Shown here: positions 55,192-62,980 of the stretch, piece after piece
Position numbering within the stretch: position 1 is the stretch's first letter
Layout of the letters: every line of letters begins with the position of its first letter
Source of the DNA: Shewanella schlegeliana
GTDB lineage: Bacteria; Pseudomonadota; Gammaproteobacteria; Enterobacterales; Shewanellaceae
Length of the DNA stretch: 64,000 nucleotides
Assembly (NCBI RefSeq): GCF_016765635.1
Contig: NZ_JAESVD010000007.1
Location: 62,001 to 126,000, forward strand
Reading direction: 5' to 3'
Position numbers and translations under genes: made by a program
The notes under the pieces: generated by a model
The model's database searches: none
Seen by the model: the letters and a program-made list of their open reading frames with translations, nothing else
Told to the model about the DNA's origin: nothing

Positions 55192-57351
55192 ATGAGAATA
55201 TCCAAGCCGACTCCATTTAGCTGCCGTTCTGCCTTATTTTTACCTTTGCTACTTTCAGCGAGTGTTAATGCATCAGCCCCCTTTGATGCCTGCCCGACAG
55301 AAGCCTTCGTTATCCAAAAACAATCCAACATCCCTAAAAGCTATGGTGTGAACCTAGCGACAGGTAGCTACATCATCTTGTCTGATGATATGGGGACAGG
55401 TAACGGTTATAACGGTGTTGGCTTTAACTACCACGATAATTATCTCTACGGTTGGGATTATGCTAGTGGATCACTGGGACGCACTGGTAATGACTACCAG
55501 ATAACGGCACTGACAATCAGTAAAGACTCCGCTTCTGCAACAGCCGGTAACTTCTTTGTGGGTGATATCGCCATCGATGAAAACGTTTGGTATGGCTACA
55601 GAAAAGGAAAAGGCTTATTTAAAATCCCACTGGATGATCCCGATAGCTACAGCATGACGGTGGTACCAGGGAGTATCAATTATGCCACCTACAATATCAC
55701 CGACTTTGCCTTTCACCCCACCGATGGCTATATGTACAGTATCAGTAACGGCGCTTCGGGAAAGTTATTGCGCATCGATCCCGCCACTGGTGAAGCCTCA
55801 AACCTAGGTACCGTTATTACATCATCTTCAGGCAACTTTACCTTTGGCGCTCAGTTCTTCGATCCCGATGGCAATCTATATGTTAGCAACAACAGTAATG
55901 GCTATATCTATAAACTCAATGTGAATGCCTCTTCACCCAGTCCCGTGTTATTCGCCTATGGCCCAGCCTCCTCGAGTAATGATGGTGCCCGATGCGCTCT
56001 GGCCGAAGTCGTTCTCGGCGATGACGTCGACTTCGGTGATGCGCCCGATAGCTATGGCACGCTCCTGGATTCAAATGGTGCCAGACACACCATCAGCGAG
56101 AATCTATATTTAGGTGCCCTCGTCGACAATGAGTCCAACGGCTATCCATCACCACTGAGTGATGACAGTAGTGATAATTCTGATGATGATGATGGTGTAT
56201 CTATGCCGACAGGGTTTGAACTAGGAGAGAGCGCCATTTTACTCATTACAGCAACAGGCGGTGACGGCTACCTAAATGCCTGGTTCGACTGGGACAAGGA
56301 TGGCAACTTTAGCGCTGAAGAGCAGGTCATTAGCGGTGAAAGCCTCAATGATGGCCAAAATACCCTTAGCATCGATGTGCCAAGTTGGGCCAAGGCAGGC
56401 TCAACTTGGGCGCGCTTTCGTCTAAGCACTCAACAAGTGATTAACCCGACGGGGGGCGTCGGCGACGGCGAAGTGGAGGATTATGCGGTGACCCTAACCG
56501 AAACAGGCGTCACAATTAATTACTACCCCTCTTCTTCAACCTATACCACCCTCGCCTACGAAGATCTCTATCCAGATCAAGGTGACTTCGATATGAACGA
56601 TGTGGTGATTCAGCTACGTCTTATTGAATATGTCAAAAATAACCAAGTTAGACGCATTGGCTTTGAAGCCCAGCTAGCCGCAATGGGCGCCGCCTACCAT
56701 AATGGCTTTGCCGTTCACCTACCGGGTGTCGAACGCAGCAAAGTAAAAGAGTCTGTCATTAGCTGGTCGATAGATGGCGTTGAGCAAACAAGTTCGCCCC
56801 TCGAAACAGGGCAATCTAATGCGGTATTCGTGTTCACTCAAGATCTACAGCAGTACGTCACACTAGAGCAAGGCTGCCAATACCTTAGAACCGAAACGGG
56901 TTGTGAGACCGCCTATCGAACCACTTGGTCATTCGAGATCCCCTTTGAAAGCCCAGTGGATGAGAACCTTGTACCTGCATTTCCCTATGATCCATTTATC
57001 TTCGCTACGCCCAACACCGATCATGGTTTAGCCGCGAAAAATGTCGTGGGTGCCAATCCAGGTCGTCAATTAGAGATCCACCTGAAGAATCAGGAGCCTA
57101 CAGACAAGTTTTCGACTAACTACTTTGGTGCCCGAGATGATGCATCTAACCCAGGTGCATCACAGTATTTTCAAGATGAAAACGGCATGGCTTGGGCCAT
57201 CGAGATCCCTGTAACTTGGAAGCACCCGAAGGAGAAGGTACGTCTAGACGACGCTTATAGCGACTTTGTTGATTTTGCAGCAGATAGTAGCGGTAGTACC
57301 AAACCAACATGGTACGAAAATGCTAATCAATCATTAACCTTTAACGACTAA
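55192..57351 (+). CDS. Secreted LruC-domain protein with GEVED domain
   Basis: The 719-residue protein has a signal peptide (to about residue 28), an N-terminal beta-propeller-like region (about 35-275; repeated YNGVGFNYHDNYLYG, LFKIPL, LRIDPATGEAS), a GEVED domain (about 280-435; DFGDAPDSYGT, WFDWDKDGNF, GDGEVEDYAV) and a C-terminal LruC domain (about 450-700; YEDLYPDQGDFDMNDVVI). LruC proteins are leptospiral and marine surface proteins of unclear function. Asp-rich segments suggest Ca2+ binding. Its stop overlaps an ATG, and the lipoprotein gene follows within 12 bp. Confidence 0.87.
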   Translation: MRISKPTPFSCRSALFLPLLLSASVNASAPFDACPTEAFVIQKQSNIPKSYGVNLATGSYIILSDDMGTGNGYNGVGFNYHDNYLYGWDYASGSLGRTGNDYQITALTISKDSASATAGNFFVGDIAIDENVWYGYRKGKGLFKIPLDDPDSYSMTVVPGSINYATYNITDFAFHPTDGYMYSISNGASGKLLRIDPATGEASNLGTVITSSSGNFTFGAQFFDPDGNLYVSNNSNGYIYKLNVNASSPSPVLFAYGPASSSNDGARCALAEVVLGDDVDFGDAPDSYGTLLDSNGARHTISENLYLGALVDNESNGYPSPLSDDSSDNSDDDDGVSMPTGFELGESAILLITATGGDGYLNAWFDWDKDGNFSAEEQVISGESLNDGQNTLSIDVPSWAKAGSTWARFRLSTQQVINPTGGVGDGEVEDYAVTLTETGVTINYYPSSSTYTTLAYEDLYPDQGDFDMNDVVIQLRLIEYVKNNQVRRIGFEAQLAAMGAAYHNGFAVHLPGVERSKVKESVISWSIDGVEQTSSPLETGQSNAVFVFTQDLQQYVTLEQGCQYLRTETGCETAYRTTWSFEIPFESPVDENLVPAFPYDPFIFATPNTDHGLAAKNVVGANPGRQLEIHLKNQEPTDKFSTNYFGARDDASNPGASQYFQDENGMAWAIEIPVTWKHPKEKVRLDDAYSDFVDFAADSSGSTKPTWYENANQSLTFND

Positions 57352-57362
57352 TGGAGCATGCC

Positions 57363-57872
57363 ATGAACATCCGATTCGAAAAATTCATCAACCTCCCATA
57401 TAGCCTGATGGTATGTTGCGCGCTAGTTATCACGGCTTGTGGCGGAGGAGGCGATGATGCCGCGCCCGAGACGCCTGCTCCAGTTGCAACGACAACAACA
57501 GATCCCACAACTACTCCGACTCCAGATCCCACTCCGGATCCGACATCACTGGACGATCTCATTGTTGATGCCGATAACAAGCTAGAGTCTGCCTACGTGT
57601 TGACGATTAATGTCGATAAAGACAGCACTCAAAGAGGTTACTTCTCCCTGTGTGATGATTACCAAGTGCAAGGTAATGGCTACTCGGTTAACTTTGACTC
57701 CTGTCTGTTTAGAGGTCCACTAAATGAAGGTAAGCTCAACAAGGAGGTAAAAGTAGCCAATCATGAAAGCCAACTCATCGCTGTTATTTGGTTCTATGAG
57801 GGGCAAGCACCTCAATACTCCGAGTGGCAATATAAACAAGATACTGACTCTCAAGTACTTTCCATGAACTAG
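57363..57872 (+). CDS. Small lipoprotein with Thr/Pro linker
   Basis: The 169-residue product has a lipoprotein signal peptide (lipobox ITAC, then GGGG) and a Thr/Pro/Asp linker. The C-terminal domain (about residues 70-165) is beta-rich with paired cysteines (SLCDDY, SCLF). I chose the ATG at 57363, preceded by GGAG, over an ATG overlapping the upstream stop. It is cotranscribed with the LruC gene. The function is unknown. Confidence 0.78.
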   Translation: MNIRFEKFINLPYSLMVCCALVITACGGGGDDAAPETPAPVATTTTDPTTTPTPDPTPDPTSLDDLIVDADNKLESAYVLTINVDKDSTQRGYFSLCDDYQVQGNGYSVNFDSCLFRGPLNEGKLNKEVKVANHESQLIAVIWFYEGQAPQYSEWQYKQDTDSQVLSMN

Positions 57873-57920
57873 CCTAACCTTTAAAGTTCCTTATAACGGG
57901 GAGCAACTCAACCCAACTTT

Positions 57921-57955
57921 GCAGCGATGCGTCTCCACTCATCGCTGCTTTTTTG
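57921..57955 (+). terminator. Terminator after the LruC-lipoprotein operon
   Basis: The stem GCAGCGATG / CATCGCTGC with a 10-nt loop is followed by TTTTTTG, about 50 bp after the lipoprotein stop. Confidence 0.88.
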
Positions 57956-58022
57956 TAGCAAAGCAAAGGCCAACTAAAAGTTTAAAGGCGAACATCTGTT
58001 GTTTTCTAAATTAGAGCAGAGC

Positions 58023-58259
58023 CTAATGATCACGCCGATACAGTAGCCACTCTTCGATAATTTCGCCATCGGGTAACCTGCAGACTCCTATCTGCCCCTC
58101 TTTACCTTTCTTTATCGCTAAATCACCACCTAACGACACACAATACTCAGATGCGGGATTGGACATACTCGCCCCTGAATTCATGCTTTGCTGACTGCAG
58201 CCAAAAATCAAAATTAATAACACAACTAGAACAACCGAAACACCAAGGTGTTTGTTCAT
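58023..58259 (-). CDS. DUF333 lipoprotein
   Basis: The 78-residue product has a lipoprotein signal peptide (IFGC) and a DUF333 domain: NPASEYCVSLGGDLAIKKGKEGQIGVCRLPDGEIIEEW. DUF333 proteins include HlyA-like inhibitor proteins of unknown role. It lies downstream of the barrel gene on the same strand, past a terminator. Confidence 0.85.
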   Translation of the reverse strand: MNKHLGVSVVLVVLLILIFGCSQQSMNSGASMSNPASEYCVSLGGDLAIKKGKEGQIGVCRLPDGEIIEEWLLYRRDH

Positions 58260-58278
58260 CTGTTAACTCCTATTTAGC

Positions 58279-58303
58279 AAAAGAGCGCCCTTAGGCGCTC
58301 TTA
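58279..58303 (-). terminator. Terminator after the barrel gene
   Basis: The stem AAGAGCGCC / GGCGCTCTT followed on the minus strand by TTT separates the barrel gene from the DUF333 gene. Confidence 0.75.
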
Positions 58304-58326
58304 CAAACAAATATTTAAAAATTCGA

Positions 58327-59025
58327 TTAGAAGCGGTAACCAACCGTGAACATCCAAGTGCCGAAGTCTTTATTTTCTAAGTCATTTCGTCCTAACGAGA
58401 TAGACTTAGGCTTACTATTGTTATAACCGCTTGCCGAGTACTTCATATCTCTTGAGCCATTTTGGAAGGTGTAATGCACATTAAAGTTAAGGCCGTTATC
58501 TAAGTAATAGCCCACCCCAACCATTGGACGGACTTCTGTATTGCTTTGGGCTTCCAATCCTATGCCGGCTTTATTTAAAGTTCCGCCTTGGCTGTATTCC
58601 GTAATACCAAACCCAGTTGACGCACTGTACTTAGAAAAATCGGCACCCGCTTTAACGGCTAGGTGTCCCGCACCTACGGCAAACTGATAACCCACATAGA
58701 GAGTGTGCGCTTTATACTTTTCTGAAGTGTGTACAGATGCATCAAAACTGCGCCACACTGGTTTCTCATTTTCGTCATTATCATCAAAACCAAAACTCTC
58801 AGTATTGCTACGATTATCTGTTTCGCCTGTGTAGGTGTAACCTAAGATAAAATCTTTATAACCAGCCTCTAGACCTGCAGCGACATTGGTACCCATCGCC
58901 TTGTTTTTTGACGCACCAATCATTGGGTTGATAGTAAAATCACTAGCGCTTGCAGTGTGTGAAACCGCCATTGCAGAAACAGCTAAAACCGAAGATAACA
59001 CGCTAGTTAGTAAAACTTTTTTCAT
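58327..59025 (-). CDS. Outer-membrane beta-barrel protein (OmpW/Opa-like size)
   Basis: The 232-residue protein has a signal peptide (cleavage after ASA near residue 28) and amphipathic strands ending in the C-terminal motif MFTVGYRF, typical of a small outer-membrane barrel. Several strands carry Tyr/Gly pairs (LGYTYTG, LYVGYQFAVG). The family is not clear. The upstream gap is large, as for an independently regulated porin. Confidence 0.82.
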   Translation of the reverse strand: MKKVLLTSVLSSVLAVSAMAVSHTASASDFTINPMIGASKNKAMGTNVAAGLEAGYKDFILGYTYTGETDNRSNTESFGFDDNDENEKPVWRSFDASVHTSEKYKAHTLYVGYQFAVGAGHLAVKAGADFSKYSASTGFGITEYSQGGTLNKAGIGLEAQSNTEVRPMVGVGYYLDNGLNFNVHYTFQNGSRDMKYSASGYNNSKPKSISLGRNDLENKDFGTWMFTVGYRF

Positions 59026-59868
59026 GATTCATTCTCTCTATGTAAATAAACTGAGGCTTCTTGCCTGAGTTACCACCTCATCCGTTGTCAGTGGCGATTA
59101 ATGTCAGTTGAAATTGATGAAGTTATCTCCGTCAAACTGACTTTAAAGTCACTTAACAAACCTGTGATAATCTCGTTTGTAATCACCGATGTCGTTAAGA
59201 TGAGTACATGGTAAAGAACGACGATTTACCAAACATCACTAAGAAAACTGGTAAAAACTAGAAATCTAAATTGATCAAAGAGTGACACGATAGAAAGCTG
59301 CTTTTGAGAGCATAAGTTAGCGCACGTAAATTAGAGTGCATCAGCTAAAAGGCTAAGTAAAAGCCGCTGCAACGGTTAATACAATCTCCTAAGATGTGAA
59401 AAATCTAGGCATGCAAAATCAGGGATAATAAGAGGTGGCACCATTGCATCGAGCTATTCACGCAAGTATTAACCCACCGACTTTACGCATCGAGAACAAG
59501 TTGAGCTTTGAGGCGTGAGGCCTAAGACTTAACAGTCGGGAGTTAGAAGTTAGAAGTTAAGAATAACGTATTAGTCATTATCAATTTTGTTGCTTTAAAG
59601 CTCGCATACCGTACTCATATCATCAAACTGGGTAGAAAACGCATAAACAGTGATAGCCATGGCTTATTGACTCGCGAGCTACGGCAGCAACATTTGTTTC
59701 AGAACTAAAAAAGCCGCTAATTAATAGCAGCTCCTGTGTCTCAGTCTAGTTAGTACTGAGAAAACCAAATAACAACAGCACTCACAAAAAAATAGGGGGC
59801 CATCCTTGGCTAGAGAGTCCATGAAACACCTATCTAATTAACTTATGCCAGTAAGGCTCATACCGACT
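59026..59868. other. Long intergenic region between barrel and serine hydrolase genes
   Basis: I see no gene. The stretch contains the promoter of the barrel gene at its left end, a small AGTTAGA-type repeat near 59541-59559 and otherwise AT-rich sequence. Confidence 0.4.
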
Positions 59869-61176
59869 CTAATCAACATCAGCACCTGTGACTGGCATGG
59901 CATCTAGAATCGCTGGAATAATCTGCTTAAAGACCATCAAGGCCATTCTTGGCGGCTCCATATCACCAAAACCTGAGTTCATCGCAATCACGGTTTGACT
60001 CTCTAAATCCAGTGCGAGAATTTGCCCATGAATGCCGACCATAGCCAAGACTTTATAGGTTTCTCCTTTACCGTTAGCGATATGCAGCACTCTAAACTGA
60101 TCTTGATACCAGCCTTTAGCAAGCTTGAACTCCTTGCCCTGTCGCCATGCATGACGTACCTTGTCGTTGCCTTGTATCAGTGACTCGATGAAAGCGACTG
60201 GGAGAACTTGCTCACCCGCAAAGTTCTTCCCTCCATTAACAATCACTTGTCCGATTCTGGCGAGATCTCGGGTAGTGATATTTAAACCACCTGATGCCAC
60301 CACTTCACCATTTCGATTGGCCATCCACCGCGCTGGATTTTCAGCATCGATTTTATGCCATAATTTTTCAGCAAAAACGGCAGCTAATGGCTTACCCTGC
60401 ACCTTTTCAACAACCTTACCCAGCAGTTCAGTATTGATATCTAAATAATCATAAACTTTACCGATTGGGCGATGATTATCTAAGAGCTTGGCATAATCCA
60501 TAATGCTGCGCATATTGGGATATTTGCTATCACCATTCCAGTCCTGTGCTTCGGTCATGCGATCGTCCCAAAGCTTACCTTGGGTAAATTTAACCCCAAT
60601 TCCCGAACGCATATCGGCAACCTCTTGCACCGTCGCGTCTTCAAAGCCACTATCGATAAGCTCTGGTAGATAACTCACTATCGGCTGGCTCATATCTAGC
60701 TTTCCCTCTGCTACCGATATTGCAGCCAGCATCGCGGTAAATGACTTAGTCACCGACATCTGAAGATGTGTTTGATTTAAGTCGTAACCATTGAAGAAAT
60801 GTTGATGTACCAACTTGCCTCTATTTAGCACCACCATAGAGTGGTTCTTTAACCGATCTCTGAGTAAAACCTCTAGTCGATGCTCACCGTCCAGATCGCT
60901 GGCACTCAGCTCGAGCAGATTAATCGGTGCATAGTTCCACTCCTGCTTCCAAGACTTTATAGTCGGGACTATCTGCATATGAGAGGTAAACTGGTACGCA
61001 TTTGGAAAGGTCGCAGCGGCATTAGCTGCATCATCCCAATTGTCTTGCGTTACACCAAATGTTGCCGCTTGATTGATAAAGTCTGCATTTGTAGACTTAA
61101 ACTCCACAGCATGAGTTGTACTGCATAACCCTGCAAAGAATAAACCTATTACCGAGTGACTAATCGATTTCTTCAT
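59869..61176 (-). CDS. Exported serine hydrolase, class C beta-lactamase family (S12)
   Basis: The 435-residue protein has a signal peptide (to THA near residue 23) and a beta-lactamase/penicillin-binding fold with the SxxK motif SVTKSF and a YDYLDINTELLG segment at the place of the YxN motif. Family members include esterases, D-aminopeptidases and 6-aminohexanoate-dimer-like hydrolases. Activity on beta-lactams is not implied. Confidence 0.87.
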   Translation of the reverse strand: MKKSISHSVIGLFFAGLCSTTHAVEFKSTNADFINQAATFGVTQDNWDDAANAAATFPNAYQFTSHMQIVPTIKSWKQEWNYAPINLLELSASDLDGEHRLEVLLRDRLKNHSMVVLNRGKLVHQHFFNGYDLNQTHLQMSVTKSFTAMLAAISVAEGKLDMSQPIVSYLPELIDSGFEDATVQEVADMRSGIGVKFTQGKLWDDRMTEAQDWNGDSKYPNMRSIMDYAKLLDNHRPIGKVYDYLDINTELLGKVVEKVQGKPLAAVFAEKLWHKIDAENPARWMANRNGEVVASGGLNITTRDLARIGQVIVNGGKNFAGEQVLPVAFIESLIQGNDKVRHAWRQGKEFKLAKGWYQDQFRVLHIANGKGETYKVLAMVGIHGQILALDLESQTVIAMNSGFGDMEPPRMALMVFKQIIPAILDAMPVTGADVD

Positions 61177-61234
61177 ATAACCTCTGACTTTAATAACTTA
61201 ATTTCAATACCTAGCTTTGACAGCTTAGCTTTAC

Positions 61235-61345
61235 TTAGAGCTAAAGGCTTGGTTCTAAACATTTAATCCTAAAGACCCACTCCTAAAGGCTTGGTCATAA
61301 TGGCTTGGCTCTAATGAACTATCTCTAATGACCTATCCCTAATGA
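61235..61345 (+). repeat. Degenerate tandem repeats between two minus-strand genes
   Basis: Imperfect units with CTAAAGGCTTGGT and CTAATGACCTATCC cores follow one another from about 61240 to 61345, reaching the 3' end of the small lipoprotein gene. Confidence 0.5.
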
Positions 61346-61698
61346 CTAACCACGGTTTCAAACTCAAAACAAACATGACCGTTATGCTCGAAAAACGCTG
61401 AAGAGGTGGTGATCCTGTGAGGTAACTTGGTCTTTAGATATACGTTAGCGACCTTTCTTGCAGAGTTCTCACTGGTATCGGCAAATAGCCCCGTTGTCGT
61501 GAAGCAGCTAAGCAGTTCTGTCCTATCCGCCGAGCGCGGCTTAGGAAAAGTCATACGCATCTCTTCGAAGGTAAATTCAGGAGGTGTCGTCCCCACCACC
61601 TCATAATTTGTCATCGCTTTAGCCGCTCTATAAGCATGCCCCATTGAGCAACCGCTCATCAGAGCAATGAGTAAAATGACCGAAAATTTCTTTCGCAC
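61339..61698 (-). CDS. Small lipoprotein of unknown function
   Basis: The 119-residue product starts at a GTG with an excellent AGGAGG RBS 6 bp upstream and has a lipoprotein signal peptide (LMSGC). A longer frame adds 17 residues before it, but these lack signal-peptide character. The mature part has conserved-looking cysteines (LLSCFTTTG and GHVCFEFE). I do not recognise the family. Confidence 0.75.
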   Translation of the reverse strand: MRKKFSVILLIALMSGCSMGHAYRAAKAMTNYEVVGTTPPEFTFEEMRMTFPKPRSADRTELLSCFTTTGLFADTSENSARKVANVYLKTKLPHRITTSSAFFEHNGHVCFEFETVVSH

Positions 61699-61847
61699 AA
61701 CCTGCCTCCTTTTAATTTGATAAGCGCAATGTGCCAAGCTATCGATCACTAAAAAACTACTCAGCTCTTAGTATCGCTTAGTAGTCCTTGGAAATTAGTC
61801 TGAAATCGGTAATATGGAGCCACCGATTAGCCAAGAATGGATCCCAC

Positions 61848-62489
61848 ATGGAAGTAAAACTTTCACAAAAGGCGCAAGCAGAACTTGGAACTTTAATGGT
61901 CAACACACCAGACCTCATCCACCTTCTTTCCCTGTTGCCTAAAGAGAACTTAAGCGAATATCCGTTGTTGCAAAAAGAGCTAACAAGCAAGCACCCCAAC
62001 AGCCGTAGTTACAATAAAGCTATAAAAGATAAAGCTTTTACTAAAGAGGAATTTAGAGACCGTATCTTTGCAAGACTGGATGTTTTTGCCTATGAAATGG
62101 CAATTAACCTCAATACAGACTATTTGATTGAACGGGTGAGCTTAATCGTGGGGGATGATATTAACCGCATCGACGAGCTCGAGATCAATGAGATCGGCGC
62201 TGATGTACTACAACGAATTTTGACTGACTTAAGCACCGATGTTTGTAAGCAGATTCAGCCCAAAGGGGACCATCCTTTTCTGGCTGAGCGGGGACGGATC
62301 GACCATGGCTTTTGGCGTCATGCAGACAAAACCTATAGCGCATACATTGATGGATATAATACCCAAGCTTCATTAGATGCCTGGTGCCAACTTAACTTAC
62401 ATACACGCTGCCCTCAGAGTTTTATTCGCTGGTTGAAGACCTATGGCAACCCTAAAGAGATTGCCGAATGGATGAGCTATGTAGCCTAA
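61848..62489 (+). CDS. Protein of unknown function
   Basis: I do not recognise this 213-residue, largely helical protein. The ATG at 61848 is preferred over an upstream TTG 60 bp before. Segments include IHLLSLLPKENLSEYPLLQKEL, a basic RSYNKAIKDKAFTKEEFRDRIF region and a C-terminal NLHTRCPQSFIRWLKTYGNP motif. No signal peptide or membrane segment is seen. It is divergent from the lipoprotein gene. Confidence 0.75.
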   Translation: MEVKLSQKAQAELGTLMVNTPDLIHLLSLLPKENLSEYPLLQKELTSKHPNSRSYNKAIKDKAFTKEEFRDRIFARLDVFAYEMAINLNTDYLIERVSLIVGDDINRIDELEINEIGADVLQRILTDLSTDVCKQIQPKGDHPFLAERGRIDHGFWRHADKTYSAYIDGYNTQASLDAWCQLNLHTRCPQSFIRWLKTYGNPKEIAEWMSYVA

Positions 62490-62524
62490 CCTAGGCTCTG
62501 TTTTGCAAGCCTTTTAAAGGCCAT

Positions 62525-62548
62525 TTTGGGGCTAAATTTAGCCCCAAA
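62525..62548. terminator. 24-bp perfect palindrome after the unknown gene
   Basis: TTTGGGGCTAAA / TTTAGCCCCAAA pair with no fixed loop, 36 bp after the stop codon. It may act as a terminator, although no long T-run follows. Confidence 0.55.
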
Positions 62549-62600
62549 CATCTCCAAAAACATCTTAACTATTTCCCCTCTATTCAATACATAATTCATA

Positions 62601-62664
62601 TACGTAACCCATTGCGTAAGTCATTATGTAAGTCATTACGTAAGTCATTACATAAGCCATTACC
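62601..62664 (+). repeat. 12-bp tandem repeat upstream of fadE
   Basis: Units of the form CATTAYGTAAGT repeat about five times with small changes (CATTGCGTAAGT, CATTATGTAAGT, CATTACGTAAGT, CATTACATAAGC, CATTACCTGATA). Confidence 0.82.
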
Positions 62665-62885
62665 TGATAAATTGCCGTCGAAATCTAGATCTTGAGCCAC
62701 AACTCTTAGCGACTACCTTAACGACTAGTTGGCTACTACTAGATGACAGCTGACCTTTAATTAAAGCCAAAACTTTATCTATAAATTCATATAACTAAAA
62801 AATAATTTCATTCCAGCGTACAACCGTAAGCTCATGAAATTTTTACCGTAAACAATCAAATCCGAACAAAGCTCGTACAAAAATC

Positions 62886-62899
62886 CAAACAAGCGTTTA
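62886..62899 (+). promoter_or_regulatory. PsrA-like site upstream of fadE
   Basis: CAAACAAGCGTTTA fits the (G/C)AAAC-N4-GTTT(G/C) PsrA consensus with one end mismatch. PsrA is known to control fatty-acid degradation genes in gammaproteobacteria. Confidence 0.45.
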
Positions 62900-62957
62900 A
62901 ATTTATCGTTTGAAAATTTGATCTATCGCTCATTTTATGACGTAATGTGAACCATAC

Positions 62958-62974
62958 TTCTGGTCGGACGAGCA
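62958..62974 (+). promoter_or_regulatory. FadR-like operator just before fadE
   Basis: TTCTGGTCGGACGAGCA shares the CTGGTCGGAC core of FadR sites and ends 7 bp before the fadE ATG. Repression by FadR, relieved by acyl-CoA, is inferred. Confidence 0.5.
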
Positions 62975-62980
62975 CTTAAT

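Larger units (their letters stand above)
62490..62980. other. Regulatory region upstream of fadE
   Basis: No gene is present. It holds a perfect palindrome after the preceding gene, a 12-bp tandem repeat, and FadR-like and PsrA-like sites near fadE, each listed separately. Confidence 0.6.
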
